Made by a program: the position numbers and the translations under genes
Shown: one piece after another, positions 52,450-63,875 of the stretch
Layout of the letters: every line of letters begins with the position of its first letter
Position numbering within the stretch: position 1 is the stretch's first letter
Assembly (NCBI RefSeq): GCF_026168755.1
Contig: NZ_JAPFDR010000009.1
Location: 1-64,000, forward strand
Length of the DNA stretch: 64,000 nucleotides
Origin: Clostridium sp.
GTDB lineage: Bacteria; Bacillota; Clostridia; Clostridiales; Clostridiaceae
Direction: 5' to 3'
The notes under the pieces: generated by a model
Database searches by the model: none
Seen by the model: the letters and a program-made list of their open reading frames with translations, nothing else
What the model was told of the DNA's origin: nothing

Positions 52450-53673
52450 TTATGCCTCCTCTGATATCTTTTGCAATATTCCTAAAGCAAAAAATATTGT
52501 TAATACTGACGAACCACCATAGCTTATAATAGGTAATGTTATTCCTGTTAATGGAATAACTGCAAAAATTCCTCCTATTATAACTAATGTTTGGCAAGCT
52601 ATCATTGTACTAAAGCCAACAGCTATTAATTGTGAATACTTATCATCTGTAACAAATGCTGCTCTTATACCTCTATAGAATAGTAAGAAATATATTATCA
52701 TTAATCCAATTGCAAATATTACTCCAAACTCTTCACAAATAATTGCATAAATCATATCACTTTCTTTAACTGGCAAGTTTTGAAAATGACCTTGACCTAC
52801 TCCAACACCAAATAATCCTCCAGCAGCAATTGAATACATTCCTTCAACTATTTGATAGGATTCTCCTAAAGCATATTTCCATGGATCTAACCAAATCTTA
52901 ACTCTTTCTCTTACATGTCCAAACATTGAATATCCAGCAACTGATCCAATTGCAGCTAAACCTAATGCTGTAAACACATACTTCTTCTTAGCTGTTGCAA
53001 CATATAATAACGTTATTGAAATACCAAAAAATATTAATGCACTTCCTAAATCCCTTTGAAGTACCATACATCCCATAGAAAATCCAGCTACTAATGCTGG
53101 TTGCCATAATTCTTTAAAATCTTGTTTGAAATTCTGCTTATTTTCATATGTAGCTAAAGCCGAAGCTAAATATAATACAAGAGCTATTTTTCCAAACTCT
53201 GATGGTTGAAAAGAAATGACCTTTCCTATTATAATCCAGTTTTTTGCACCGTATAATTCTGTACCAAATATTAATGCTAATGGCATTAATACTAACGTTA
53301 TTATCATATATACCTTTTTATATTTTGCAAAACTCCTTAAATCAGGCAAAATTACTACAATTAAAATATAACCTACTACACCTATAGCAATCCATACTAG
53401 TTGCTTAATTGCAGTTACTCTATTTATTCTATATAATGTTGCTACTCCTACTACAGCCAATATACTTGCAAAAATTAGTATAAATTTATCTCCATCCGGG
53501 TAAAATCTTCTAACTACAAAGTGGGAATAGCCTATTAGAACACATAAGACTACTCCCATTATTAATGCAAAGGTATCAAAAGGCTTTTGTAAAAAACCTA
53601 AGGTTGTAAAAAGTAGTAAGCATAGCAGATATACTAGTCTAAGTAATCTTTTTTCACGCTTTAATGATTTCAT
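52450..53673 (-). CDS. FtsW/RodA/SpoVE family protein
   Basis: RDLGSALIFFGI; ISYGGSSVLTIFFALGIL; start set at MKSLKREKR after AGAGGTGG. Confidence 0.93.
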   Translation of the reverse strand: MKSLKREKRLLRLVYLLCLLLFTTLGFLQKPFDTFALIMGVVLCVLIGYSHFVVRRFYPDGDKFILIFASILAVVGVATLYRINRVTAIKQLVWIAIGVVGYILIVVILPDLRSFAKYKKVYMIITLVLMPLALIFGTELYGAKNWIIIGKVISFQPSEFGKIALVLYLASALATYENKQNFKQDFKELWQPALVAGFSMGCMVLQRDLGSALIFFGISITLLYVATAKKKYVFTALGLAAIGSVAGYSMFGHVRERVKIWLDPWKYALGESYQIVEGMYSIAAGGLFGVGVGQGHFQNLPVKESDMIYAIICEEFGVIFAIGLMIIYFLLFYRGIRAAFVTDDKYSQLIAVGFSTMIACQTLVIIGGIFAVIPLTGITLPIISYGGSSVLTIFFALGILQKISEEA

Positions 53674-53758
53674 AAATCCACCTCTACTCTTTAAATGAAA
53701 CATCTTTTCTATGGTCAAAGATATAACTTTAACCAAACTAAATCATAAATTTAGAGTT

Positions 53759-54208
53759 TTACTTACCTGATTTTAAAACTTTAAAAATAGCACTTCCTAT
53801 TTTAATTTCATCATCAGCAATAAGCTTGAACTTTTCTTCTATTTTTTCGCTATTAACATATACACCATTTGTACTATTTAAATCTTCAATATATAAATTA
53901 TTATTTTTAGTATATATCTTTGCATGATTTCCTGATACAAAGGGCTCTGTTAAAACAATTGTATTATCTGGCTTTCTTCCTAAAGTAGTTATTCCTCTAA
54001 TAGGTACTACCGAACCCTGCTCTAATGTCGAGTTAACACCTGTTTGAATAACTTCTATACCATATCTTATACCTGAATTGTTATTTTTTTGCTTTCCACC
54101 AGTCTTAACATCCTTATACATTATCTTTAATGAGTAATATATAATGACATATAACAAAATTATAAAAATTATTCCAGCTATAAACGTGGCTACCTTCCCA
54201 AAACTCAT
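53759..54208 (-). CDS. FHA domain membrane protein
   Basis: TLGRKPDNTIVLTEPFVSGNHAKIY...DLNSTNGVYVN. Confidence 0.92.
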   Translation of the reverse strand: MSFGKVATFIAGIIFIILLYVIIYYSLKIMYKDVKTGGKQKNNNSGIRYGIEVIQTGVNSTLEQGSVVPIRGITTLGRKPDNTIVLTEPFVSGNHAKIYTKNNNLYIEDLNSTNGVYVNSEKIEEKFKLIADDEIKIGSAIFKVLKSGK

Positions 54209-54282
54209 ATTTTCACCTCAAATTAATGTATGCTTACCATTATATATTAAATCCTATTGTAAAAAATAACAAGCCATCTTAA

Positions 54283-57108
54283 TTATCTTAATAACTTCTT
54301 AAGATATTTTCCAGTATATGATTTATCTTTTTTAACTATTTCCTCTGGCGTACCTTGTGCTACTAAAGTACCACCTTTATCTCCACCTTCTGGTCCTAAA
54401 TCTATTATATAATCAGCACACTTAATCATATCTAAATTATGTTCAATAACTACAACAGTGTTTCCAGCATCAACTAATCTTTGTAATATATATACTAATC
54501 TATTAACATCATCAACATGAAGCCCTGTTGTTGGTTCGTCTAAAATATATAATGTTTTTCCTGTACTTCTCTTAGATAATTCGAATGCAAGTTTAATTCT
54601 TTGAGCTTCACCACCTGATAATTGTGTTGATGGTTGACCTAATCTTATATAACCTAATCCTACATCTTTTAATGTTTGAATTTTATTCTTTATTCTTGGT
54701 ATATTTTCAAAGAACTCCAATGCTTCTTCTACAGTCATATTTAAAATATCATCAATATTTTTTCCTTTATATTTAACTTCAAGAGTTTCTCTGTTATATC
54801 TCTTACCCTTACAAACCTCACAAGGTACATAAACATCAGATAAAAATTGCATTTCTATCTTTATAATTCCATCTCCTGAACATGCTTCACATCTTCCACC
54901 TTTTACATTGAAACTAAATCTTCCTGGTTTATATCCTCTCATTTTAGCTTCTGGTGTTTGAGAGAATAATTCTCTTATTATATCAAAAGTTCCTGTATAA
55001 GTTGCTGGATTTGAACGTGGTGTTCTTCCTATTGGACTTTGATCTATATCTATAATCTTGTCTATACTTTCATAACCAGTTATTTCTTTGTAGGCTCCAG
55101 TTGGATTCTTACTCTTATTTATTATTTTATTTAGTCCCTTATAAAGAATTTCATTTACCAATGTACTCTTACCAGAACCAGAAACACCAGTAACCATTGT
55201 TAATACTCCTAATGGGAATTTAACAGTTAAGTTTTTAAGATTATTTTCCTTTGCTCCTACAACAGTAATAAATTGTCCATTTCCTTCTCTTCTTGTCTCT
55301 GGAACTTTAACCTCTTTTTCTCCTGTTAAATACTGACCAGTAATAGATTCCTTGCATGCCTTAATTTCATCTACAGTTCCTGCAGCAATAATTTGTCCTC
55401 CATGCTCTCCTGCCCTAGGTCCAATATCTACTATAAAATCTGCTTCCCTCATAGTGTCTTCATCATGTTCAACAACTATAACAGTATTTCCAACATCTCT
55501 TAGATTCTTTAAAGTTTGAATTAACTTATCATTATCTCTTTGATGTAATCCAATACTAGGTTCATCTAAAATATATAAAACTCCCATTAAAGCAGATCCA
55601 ATTTGAGTAGCAAGTCTAATTCTTTGAGCTTCTCCTCCTGAAAGAGTTCCTGAGCTTCTTGATAAGTTTAAGTAATCTAATCCAACATCAACTAAGAATT
55701 TTAATCTACTTTTAATCTCCTTAACTATTTGATCACTTATTATTCTTTCCTTTTCACTGAAGTTTAATGAATTAATAAAATCTAATTCTTCTTTAATAGG
55801 CATTTGTGTAAACTCATATATGTTTTTATCACCAACTGTAACTGCTAAAACCTCTTTGTTAAGTCTAGCTCCTTTACATTTTGGACAATACTTATTACTC
55901 ATATATTGTTCAATTTCGCCTTTAATTACATCTGAATTTGTTTCTTTATATCTTCTTACAAGTGAATTTATTTCTCCATCATATGAATATGAATATTTAC
56001 CTTTTACCCCATCCTTAGTGTAAGTAACTATTAACTTATGTCCATTTGTTCCATATAATAATAAATCCACATGTTCTTTTGATAATTCCTTTATAGGTCT
56101 ATTTAAATCTAGATCATATTCTTCACTTAATGCTTTTAAAATTGCATAAGTCCATGAATCATCTTTTAATCTTCCTTCTCCCCAAGTTGCAATAGCTCCT
56201 TCCATTACACTTAGATTCTTATTTGGAATAACTAAGTCTGGATCTATTTCCATCAATGTTCCTAAACCATCACATTTTTCACATTTTCCAAAGGGAGCAT
56301 TAAATGAGAACATTCTTGGCTCAAATTCTTGTATATTAATTCCACAATCAGGGCAAGCAAAATTTTCACTAAATAATATATCCTTATCTCCAATTATATT
56401 TATAATTACTAACCCTTCACCTAACTTTAATGCAGCTTCTAAAGAATCACTTAATCTTCCTTCAATTCCTTCCTTAATAACAAGTCTATCTACTACAGCC
56501 TCTATATTATGCTTTTTAGTTTTTTCTAACTTTATTTCTTCTTCTGCTAGTTCGTATATTTCACCATCAACTCTGGCTCTTACGTATCCATTTTTCTTAA
56601 TACTATCTAATACTTTTTCATGTGTTCCTTTTTTTCCTCTTATAACTGGAGCTAAAACTTGAATCTTAGTTCTATCCCCAATAGCTATTATTTGATCCAC
56701 AATTTGATCCACAGATTGCTGACTTATTACTTTCCCACACTTAGGACAATGTGGAATACCTATTCTTGCATATAATAGTCTTAGATAATCATATATCTCT
56801 GTTATTGTTCCTACTGTAGATCTTGGGTTTTTACTAGTTGTTTTTTGGTCTATTGATATTGCTGGTGATAACCCTTCAATATAATCAACATCAGGCTTAT
56901 TCATTTGTCCTAAAAATTGTCTCGCATATGATGATAAAGATTCAACATATCTTCTTTGTCCTTCTGCATATAGCGTATCAAATGCTAAAGAAGATTTACC
57001 TGAACCTGATAACCCTGTAAATACTATTAATTTATCTCTTGGTATTTCTAATGATACATTTTTTAAGTTATGTACTCTTGCACCTTTTACTATAATCTTA
57101 TCTTTCAT
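54283..57108 (-). CDS. uvrA: Excinuclease ABC subunit A
   Basis: [17 protein letters not shown]; two Walker A; CPxCG and CExCKG zinc motifs; start set at 57108 (GAGG upstream). Confidence 0.97.
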   Translation of the reverse strand: MKDKIIVKGARVHNLKNVSLEIPRDKLIVFTGLSGSGKSSLAFDTLYAEGQRRYVESLSSYARQFLGQMNKPDVDYIEGLSPAISIDQKTTSKNPRSTVGTITEIYDYLRLLYARIGIPHCPKCGKVISQQSVDQIVDQIIAIGDRTKIQVLAPVIRGKKGTHEKVLDSIKKNGYVRARVDGEIYELAEEEIKLEKTKKHNIEAVVDRLVIKEGIEGRLSDSLEAALKLGEGLVIINIIGDKDILFSENFACPDCGINIQEFEPRMFSFNAPFGKCEKCDGLGTLMEIDPDLVIPNKNLSVMEGAIATWGEGRLKDDSWTYAILKALSEEYDLDLNRPIKELSKEHVDLLLYGTNGHKLIVTYTKDGVKGKYSYSYDGEINSLVRRYKETNSDVIKGEIEQYMSNKYCPKCKGARLNKEVLAVTVGDKNIYEFTQMPIKEELDFINSLNFSEKERIISDQIVKEIKSRLKFLVDVGLDYLNLSRSSGTLSGGEAQRIRLATQIGSALMGVLYILDEPSIGLHQRDNDKLIQTLKNLRDVGNTVIVVEHDEDTMREADFIVDIGPRAGEHGGQIIAAGTVDEIKACKESITGQYLTGEKEVKVPETRREGNGQFITVVGAKENNLKNLTVKFPLGVLTMVTGVSGSGKSTLVNEILYKGLNKIINKSKNPTGAYKEITGYESIDKIIDIDQSPIGRTPRSNPATYTGTFDIIRELFSQTPEAKMRGYKPGRFSFNVKGGRCEACSGDGIIKIEMQFLSDVYVPCEVCKGKRYNRETLEVKYKGKNIDDILNMTVEEALEFFENIPRIKNKIQTLKDVGLGYIRLGQPSTQLSGGEAQRIKLAFELSKRSTGKTLYILDEPTTGLHVDDVNRLVYILQRLVDAGNTVVVIEHNLDMIKCADYIIDLGPEGGDKGGTLVAQGTPEEIVKKDKSYTGKYLKKLLR

Positions 57109-57130
57109 TTTTTTAACCTCTTCAATATAC

Positions 57131-57219
57131 TTCAATTTTATTTTTGTCAGAAATAGTATATTTTACTCTCGAACAAACATTCTTTATTTAATTTTAGATT
57201 TATTGATTTTTATTGTCAA
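57131..57219 (-). promoter_or_regulatory. uvrA promoter/LexA-box region; left copy of 89-bp direct repeat
   Basis: TTGACA-17-TAAAAT promoter followed by GAATGTTTGTTCGAG (LexA-like, minus strand). Confidence 0.8.
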
Positions 57220-57255
57220 TGAATTTTATACCTTATTACCATATTTTTTATACAA

Positions 57256-57299
57256 CAAAAGGTGGCTGTCGTACTAAATAATTAGTGCGAGAGCCACCT
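57256..57299 (-). terminator. Terminator of the LPXTG gene
   Basis: AGGTGGCTCTCGCACTAATTATTTAGTACGACAGCCACCTTTT. Confidence 0.75.
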
Positions 57300-57410
57300 A
57301 ATAATTAAACTTTATTAATCTTGTTTAAAGGATATTATAGCTCTAGTAATAAACTAAACATTAACTCCAAACTGATAAGAGACCTTTTTTATAAAACTTT
57401 TTAGCTACAA

Positions 57411-60158
57411 CTATTTTTTCTTTCTAGTTAATAAACCACCTACAAACATTAATAATCCACCAACTATTCCTGGGTTAACTGGAACACCTGTCTGTGGTAA
57501 TTCGTTATTATTGTTATTATTGTTATTATTGTTGTTATTGTTGTTATTATTGTTGTTATTATTATTTGAGTTAGACTCTTCTTTCTTATCTTCGTTAGAA
57601 TCTACAATATTACCGTTATTAATATCTCCACCTGGTAGATTTGAATCTTCTCCAACAACATTTAAAGCAATAGTTTTAGATGTTACTGTTCCATCAGCTA
57701 AAGTAATATTAATATCAAGCTTTTTTGTTTCTAGTCCAATGTACTCTAGAGATTCTACTGGAATAATTACTTTTTCACCTTGAACGTAGATAATTGGAAG
57801 TGATGTTCTAACCCTAGAAATTTCATTACCATTTTCATCTAGATAAACTATTCTAAAGTCAGTTCCATTTATATTAATACTCTTTAATTCAGTATCTTTT
57901 ATTATCATTCCTAAAATTTCAATAGGCTTAAGATTATTTTTATCAATAGTTACTGATAAATCTCCATTATCTCCTGGTAAATCTGTGTCTGGTGTTTGAT
58001 CTGGTTTTCCTTCTTCTGTTTCTCCATTGCCTGGTACGTCTGTATCTGGTGTTTGATCTGGTTTTCCTTCTTCTGTTTCTCCATTACCTGGTGCATCTGT
58101 ATCTGGCTTTTGATCTGGTTTTCCTTCTTCTGTTTCTCCATTGCCTGGTACGTCTGTATCCGGAGTTTGATCTGGATTTCCTTCTTCTGTTCCTCCATTA
58201 CCTGGTACGTCTGTATCCGGAGTTTGGTCTGGATTTCCTTCTTCTGTTCCTCCATTACCTGGTACGTCTGTATCCGGAGTTTGGTCTGGATTTCCTTCTT
58301 CTGTTTCTCCATTATCTCCTGGTACATCTGTATCTGGAGTTTCATCTGGTGTTCCTTCTTCTGTTTCTCCATTGCCTGGTACATCTGTATCTGGTGTTTG
58401 ATCTGGAGTTTCTTCTGGAATCTCCGGAATTTCCTCTTCTTCAAGAACAGTTATAGTTTTTGAAATACTATCTCCAGTTTCTAAATGAGTAACTGTTAAA
58501 ATTAAATCACCATAAACATTATCTAAGCTAAAAAACTGTAAATTTAATTCATTAAGCTCAGACATATCATCACTATCAGATTTATCATAATTCCAATCTA
58601 TAAATATAGTAAAATCTGTGTCTAATTCTCCACCATCAGCTCTTTTTAATGTATATTCAAAATCATTTAATAATTCAAATGTATCTGGTTTATATAAATT
58701 ACTATCCTTATCAAAAAATTCTAAAGAATATGTATAAACCTCACCAATTGCTGGCTTAATTATTTTATCCTGTCCATTAACCCATCTAAAACTACCAAAA
58801 ATACTAGGTTTTACTATTTTATCAGTCTTCCAAATTATAGTATTATTAACTACCTCAGTATTTAATTCAAAATCTGTATGTATTGTTCCATCAATTGAAA
58901 AATTACCTGTAGAATTAGAACTAGCTCTCACATACTCATGACCATCTTCAAATCTATTAATAGCTTCAACACCATTTGTATTTAATCTTGTAAGTCCGCT
59001 AACTTCCCCATTAATATCTAAAGTTTGATTATTATTTAAAATAATTGCTCCACATAATTCTAAATCACTTGTATTTTGTACTCCATAAAAATTACCTTTT
59101 ACAATCGGACTGGATTCCATTGCTCTAAAATCAATAATAGCTTTATTATTAAGAGTAACATTATTTGCATTAAAAACTTTATTACTAGTCATTGTTAATC
59201 TTGATGATTCACCTAATACTAATTCATTTATTCCATCAACATTTAATGCACTAGTCGTGTATCTATCTGCTAATTTTACATTTAAATTCCCATTATGATT
59301 ACTTGTATCAAAATCTCTTACATTAGTTTTTCCATATAAATTTACAGATACATCTCCATTTAAAGGATATTTTACTCCACCTGTATATATAGTAGTATCT
59401 ACTAAATTAGCATCTAGATTTATTTCAACATCCATATCTATTTCATTCCAATAATCACCTGCATATATTGCTGAAATTCTAGTCTCACTATTTGGATTAA
59501 TTATATTTATTACAGATTTTTTTCCTATTGTTTCACTTCCTACACCTTTATAAGTTCCACTACTTATAAATGGTCTATGGTCATCTTGCTGAACGCTTGT
59601 CCCAACTTTTGTATTAACATTATCTATAGTTAATTTATGACCTGCAGTAAAAATAGTTGTATCTCTTTCAACAGCCTGCCCTAATATTTTTTCATTAGAA
59701 TTTCTTCCTATAATTACTTGGGGCATTATTTGCAGTCTCATATTCTTAAATGTTACATCTGCACCTAATTGAATAGTTGTACGTACAATTAAACTTGAAT
59801 CTTCGGTAGCTCCTTCAATTGTAATATTCTTATCTATAAATAGTGGTAATGCAGAGTTGTCTGTATGTGATTCATACACCCAGAACTTAACATCACCTAT
59901 AAGCTTTAAAGTATCTCCATCATTTATATTATCTAAAGCTGTACGAATATTTTGGTAAGGCCTATCTATACTTCCATCTCCTGAATTTTTATCCCCTTCA
60001 CCATCTTTTACATAAATAACTCTTGTTGATTTAGTATCTTGATTTTCTATAAGTGTATCTACGCCATTATTCTCAATTGCATATACTTGTTCTATAGCTA
60101 ATGAACTGTTTAAAACAATTGCTCCTGATAAAATAGCAACAATAAATTTTCTCTTCAT
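57411..60158 (-). CDS. LPXTG-anchored surface protein with beta-helix-like N-terminus, acidic PD repeats and poly-Asn tract
   Basis: Signal peptide; VKDGEGDKNSGDGSIDRPYQNIRTALDNINDGDTL; 8 repeats (x)PDQTPDTDVPGNGETEEG; N21; LPQTG anchor. Confidence 0.88.
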   Translation of the reverse strand: MKRKFIVAILSGAIVLNSSLAIEQVYAIENNGVDTLIENQDTKSTRVIYVKDGEGDKNSGDGSIDRPYQNIRTALDNINDGDTLKLIGDVKFWVYESHTDNSALPLFIDKNITIEGATEDSSLIVRTTIQLGADVTFKNMRLQIMPQVIIGRNSNEKILGQAVERDTTIFTAGHKLTIDNVNTKVGTSVQQDDHRPFISSGTYKGVGSETIGKKSVINIINPNSETRISAIYAGDYWNEIDMDVEINLDANLVDTTIYTGGVKYPLNGDVSVNLYGKTNVRDFDTSNHNGNLNVKLADRYTTSALNVDGINELVLGESSRLTMTSNKVFNANNVTLNNKAIIDFRAMESSPIVKGNFYGVQNTSDLELCGAIILNNNQTLDINGEVSGLTRLNTNGVEAINRFEDGHEYVRASSNSTGNFSIDGTIHTDFELNTEVVNNTIIWKTDKIVKPSIFGSFRWVNGQDKIIKPAIGEVYTYSLEFFDKDSNLYKPDTFELLNDFEYTLKRADGGELDTDFTIFIDWNYDKSDSDDMSELNELNLQFFSLDNVYGDLILTVTHLETGDSISKTITVLEEEEIPEIPEETPDQTPDTDVPGNGETEEGTPDETPDTDVPGDNGETEEGNPDQTPDTDVPGNGGTEEGNPDQTPDTDVPGNGGTEEGNPDQTPDTDVPGNGETEEGKPDQKPDTDAPGNGETEEGKPDQTPDTDVPGNGETEEGKPDQTPDTDLPGDNGDLSVTIDKNNLKPIEILGMIIKDTELKSININGTDFRIVYLDENGNEISRVRTSLPIIYVQGEKVIIPVESLEYIGLETKKLDINITLADGTVTSKTIALNVVGEDSNLPGGDINNGNIVDSNEDKKEESNSNNNNNNNNNNNNNNNNNNNNNELPQTGVPVNPGIVGGLLMFVGGLLTRKKK
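57503..57568 (-). repeat. AAT/AAC codon microsatellite (poly-Asn)
   Basis: Plus strand (att/gtt)n stretch. Confidence 0.9.
57965..58420 (-). repeat. ~57-60 bp tandem repeats in the surface protein
   Basis: ggtacgtctgtatccggagtttgatctggatttccttcttctgttcctccattacct type units, about 8. Confidence 0.93.
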
Positions 60159-60280
60159 AATTTACTCCTCATTTATAAAGATATTTTATCTTTTTTTGCA
60201 TTTTTCGACTTATTTTCTCTTTTTTTCATTATACTATAATTTAAAATTTATAAAAAGATATAATTATTTGAATTTAATTA

Positions 60281-60327
60281 AAAAAGCTGTCGCTAACAGA
60301 TTTTTTTATCCGCTAATGCGACAACTC
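60281..60327 (-). terminator. Terminator between duplicated promoter and LPXTG gene
   Basis: AGTTGTCGCATTAGCGGAT-A7-TCTGTTAGCGACAGCTTTTTT. Confidence 0.75.
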
Positions 60328-60397
60328 TTTTCTTATATGTGTTCGTTTATTTTATATAATATTTTAAATGTATAGTTGGTATTGTAATAGTCTTTTA

Positions 60398-60486
60398 TTC
60401 AATTTTATTTTTGTCAGAAATAGTATATTTTACTCTCGAACAAACATTTTTTGTTTAATTTTAGAATTATTGATTTTTATTGTCAA
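60398..60486 (-). promoter_or_regulatory. Right copy of the uvrA promoter/LexA-box direct repeat
   Basis: 89 bp, 3 mismatches versus 57131-57219; TTGACA-17-TAAAAT retained, LexA half-site degraded (AAATGTTTGTTC). Confidence 0.85.
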
Positions 60487-61377
60487 CTAATTTTTATTCC
60501 AAATTATTGAAATAACAAGATTATCTTCTTTTAAATTTGCTATTATATTATATCCTAACTTTTCCACCAATACCTTTGTTATATATAAACCTAATCCCGT
60601 ATTTTTATCACTTCTCGAATTATCCACAGTATAAAATCTATCAAATAATTTATCCACATTTTCTTGTGTTAATCCTGTTGCTTGGTTAGTAAACTCTGTA
60701 ATTATTATATCATTTTCTTGCTTTAAAGATATTTTTACAAAGTTTTCACCATGCTTAATCATATTTCCTATTAAATTAGAAAAAATTCTAGTAATAGCAC
60801 CTTCATCCGATATAATTTCCTTAATACCTTCTTGAATTTCAATAACTGGTTCAATATTATTACTTATAAAGTCGTTATAGAATATAGCTATATTTTCACA
60901 TAATACATTACTTAAATTTACTTTCTTATAATTAAAGTTATATTCATTTCCTTCTATTCTTGATAAGCCATAAAAACTACTAATAAGCTTTTGCAAAGAT
61001 TTTGTTCTTTTTTCTACTATATCCATATATTCTTTTTTATCGGACTCTGATGTTTTTTCTGATTTTATCATTTGTAAATATCCCATTATAGATGTTAATG
61101 GAGTTCTTAAATCATGAGACATATTTGATATACTTGCTCTTAACTCCTCTTCTTTTTTCTTCTTTTCTGCTACAACCTTTTGCTTTGAATCAAATATTAA
61201 GTTTATGTTTTGAACTAAATTCTCAACATCCTTATCTACAGATTTAGTTTTTATATTTACATATTCCTCTAAATTATTAGTAATTTCCTTGTTTATTCTT
61301 CTAAACTCCCTCTTATATCCTATAATAACAGCAACTAAAACAATAATTACTGCTATTAAAACACATATTACTTCCAT
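60487..61377 (-). CDS. Sensor histidine kinase
   Basis: SNMSHDLRTPLTSIMGYLQM; NLIGNMIKHG; KNTGLGLYITKVLVEKLG; start MEVICVL after GGAGGG. Confidence 0.93.
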   Translation of the reverse strand: MEVICVLIAVIIVLVAVIIGYKREFRRINKEITNNLEEYVNIKTKSVDKDVENLVQNINLIFDSKQKVVAEKKKKEEELRASISNMSHDLRTPLTSIMGYLQMIKSEKTSESDKKEYMDIVEKRTKSLQKLISSFYGLSRIEGNEYNFNYKKVNLSNVLCENIAIFYNDFISNNIEPVIEIQEGIKEIISDEGAITRIFSNLIGNMIKHGENFVKISLKQENDIIITEFTNQATGLTQENVDKLFDRFYTVDNSRSDKNTGLGLYITKVLVEKLGYNIIANLKEDNLVISIIWNKN

Positions 61378-61524
61378 ATTCCCTCCTCTTCTAAACCATT
61401 TCTCGCTAATATTTTCTAACATATATTATATTTCATATATTGATCATTTCCAATAATTTATAACTATAAATAAACTACCTCCGAGTCACATCAAATATTT
61501 ATATGGACCTCAGAGGTAAATTGT

Positions 61525-63147
61525 CTATAACCTATTAAATTTTTTACTACCTATATTCTCTAATACTTTAATTGAAATAAATAATGTTATTAAAAATAAA
61601 ATTAACACTACAGTTAAAGTAATCATCATATTAGTAACACTAAATATTTTAACTAATGCAATTGATATCCCTATTAGTGCTAAGATTAATATCATTATTC
61701 CTAAAATAGTAATCATTACACTTGCACTTTGTTTTACTACTGTGGTTGGATTCGTCCAGTCCATTTTAGGAAAACATAAATTAATTATTAATCCTAATAC
61801 TGCTGATACAATTGAAAATACTATACTTATTACTAAATTAAATATTAAATACTTAACCTCAAACTTTAACCCTATATAAAATATAATATTTGCTATAACC
61901 GCTGCTGGAATTGTTATTATTAAATTAGTTATTATTTTACCCTTAAATATATCCTTAGGCTCTATTGGTAAGACTTTTAATATCCACAATCTATTTCCCT
62001 CTAATGATATAGATGAATTTGTTGTGCAAGATAATCCAATAGTAAATACTAATATAACTAATATTGCTATAGGAATCATATTTGCTATTTCTGAATATCC
62101 TAATAATTTCACTAACGTTTCCTTACTTACAAATAAAGTAGCTATGGATGCTGCAACTAATAAAACCATTCCAAATGCTGTATTCATAACATAGATAGGT
62201 GTTGCAAAGTATCTTCTTAACTCTTGCATAACTAGAGCTTTTGTTATACTACTTGTCTCTAGTTTTTTTACTTTATAATTTGCTTTCTTATAACTTTCTG
62301 ATAGTTTCCCATTTACAGTTTTAAAGGCCTTACTAAATACTATTATAAATATTACAAATGGAATTATTGATATTGCTATAAATTTTAATAAACTAAATAC
62401 ATCATAATTTACTAATGCATCTTTTAAATACATTGCTGGTGGATATATTTTAGATAATCCACTTACTATAGAATCACTATTTTCTACAAATGCATTAATA
62501 TAATTTTGCATATTCATTGAAACTATTAGAATTAATAAAAGAGCTCCCATCCCAACTACTGTAGTTGCTATATTTTTATGCTTAAATCTTGATGATATAA
62601 ATGTTATAATCATAGCTATTATTGATGCTGCTATTATAGGAACCATGGGGATAAATATTAATCCCACTACTAATATAATGAAAAAAATCCAGGATAAGCT
62701 TCCATTATAAATAAAATACACTATTGATGCAGGTATTATTATAAGTGCTGTTTCTATATAGCTTATAGACATTAAACTTAGGATTTTACTAGTCAATATT
62801 GCACTATTCTTAATAGGTAAAGACATTAATAAATCATAATCTTTAGAACTAAACAATGTGCCTTGTGCTTTGTAAATTGACATTATAAAACTTAAAATAC
62901 AGGAAAATAATATAGCAACTATTAATATTAAATCTAAATATCCCATTGGTTTTAACACCATAGCTAATGCAATTGAATATGATGTGGACATAAAACATAT
63001 TACTGTAGCTATTAATAACAATGTTGCTGTAGTAATAAGCAACTTCTTTTTTTCTTTAGAATTGTCTATTCCCTTAGATAAAGAATTAATACCAGTACTA
63101 TTTATAAATGAATTTTTTAATAAAATAAATAAATTACTCATTATCAA
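61525..63147 (-). CDS. ABC-2 type transporter permease
   Basis: 540 aa polytopic; overlaps the ATPase gene. Confidence 0.85.
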   Translation of the reverse strand: MIMSNLFILLKNSFINSTGINSLSKGIDNSKEKKKLLITTATLLLIATVICFMSTSYSIALAMVLKPMGYLDLILIVAILFSCILSFIMSIYKAQGTLFSSKDYDLLMSLPIKNSAILTSKILSLMSISYIETALIIIPASIVYFIYNGSLSWIFFIILVVGLIFIPMVPIIAASIIAMIITFISSRFKHKNIATTVVGMGALLLILIVSMNMQNYINAFVENSDSIVSGLSKIYPPAMYLKDALVNYDVFSLLKFIAISIIPFVIFIIVFSKAFKTVNGKLSESYKKANYKVKKLETSSITKALVMQELRRYFATPIYVMNTAFGMVLLVAASIATLFVSKETLVKLLGYSEIANMIPIAILVILVFTIGLSCTTNSSISLEGNRLWILKVLPIEPKDIFKGKIITNLIITIPAAVIANIIFYIGLKFEVKYLIFNLVISIVFSIVSAVLGLIINLCFPKMDWTNPTTVVKQSASVMITILGIMILILALIGISIALVKIFSVTNMMITLTVVLILFLITLFISIKVLENIGSKKFNRL

Positions 63148-63847
63148 TCAACTCCATAAATACATTTTCTAATGTACTATTTCCTTTAACCTCTTCCGTA
63201 TCCCCTACTGCAACTATTTTTCCACCTTTTATAATAGCAATCTTATCGCATAATTTTTCTGCAACCTCTAATACATGTGTTGAAAAGAATATTGCACTAC
63301 CCTCATTACAAATCTCTCTCATTATTTCCTTTAACGTATGTGCTGCCTTTGGATCTAATCCGACAAAAGGCTCATCTAGTATTAACAATTTTGGCTTATG
63401 TATTAATGCTGATATTATTGCTAACTTTTGTTTCATTCCATGAGAATATGAAGATATTAAATCTCCTAAATATTTAGTTAACTCAAATTTATCTCCATAA
63501 TACTTAATTAATTCTTCTCTTTTTTCTTTGCTTACTTTATAAATATCTGCTATGAAACTTAGATATTGTATTCCAGTTAAAGCTTCATAAAGATCAGGAT
63601 TATCTGGAATATATGCCATTACCTTTTTACACTCTATTGGACTTTTCTTTATAGATTTATTATCTATTAAAATATCACCTTCATTAAATTCTAAAATCCC
63701 AACTATAGATTTAATAGTTGTTGTCTTTCCTGCACCATTATGGCCTATAAATCCAAATATTTCTCCACTGTTTACAGTTAAAGATATATTATCTACAGCT
63801 TTTTTCCCTTTTGAGTATTCCTTTGAAAAATTCTTTATATATAACAT
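63134..63847 (-). CDS. ABC transporter ATP-binding protein
   Basis: GHNGAGKTTTIKS; SYSHGMKQKLAI; LLILDEPFVGLDP; start MLYIKNFSKEY (AGAGGTG upstream), not the ORF-track start. Confidence 0.93.
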   Translation of the reverse strand: MLYIKNFSKEYSKGKKAVDNISLTVNSGEIFGFIGHNGAGKTTTIKSIVGILEFNEGDILIDNKSIKKSPIECKKVMAYIPDNPDLYEALTGIQYLSFIADIYKVSKEKREELIKYYGDKFELTKYLGDLISSYSHGMKQKLAIISALIHKPKLLILDEPFVGLDPKAAHTLKEIMREICNEGSAIFFSTHVLEVAEKLCDKIAIIKGGKIVAVGDTEEVKGNSTLENVFMELIDNE

Positions 63848-63875
63848 AAAAACACCTCTTCCAAATATTGTATCA

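Noticed and set aside
57503-57568. CRISPR-like or regulatory repeat
   Set aside because: Trinucleotide AAT/AAC microsatellite encoding Asn; no CRISPR arrays or cas genes seen in the window.
57950-58463. Overlapping ORFs on both strands across the surface-protein repeats
   Set aside because: Generated by in-phase tandem repeats; low-complexity translations, no RBS.
61480-61520. Fifth copy of the CCTCCGGGG palindrome (ACCTCCGAGTC...GACCTCAGAGGT)
   Set aside because: Only the outer 5-6 bp resemble the family; more likely an ordinary hairpin after the permease gene.
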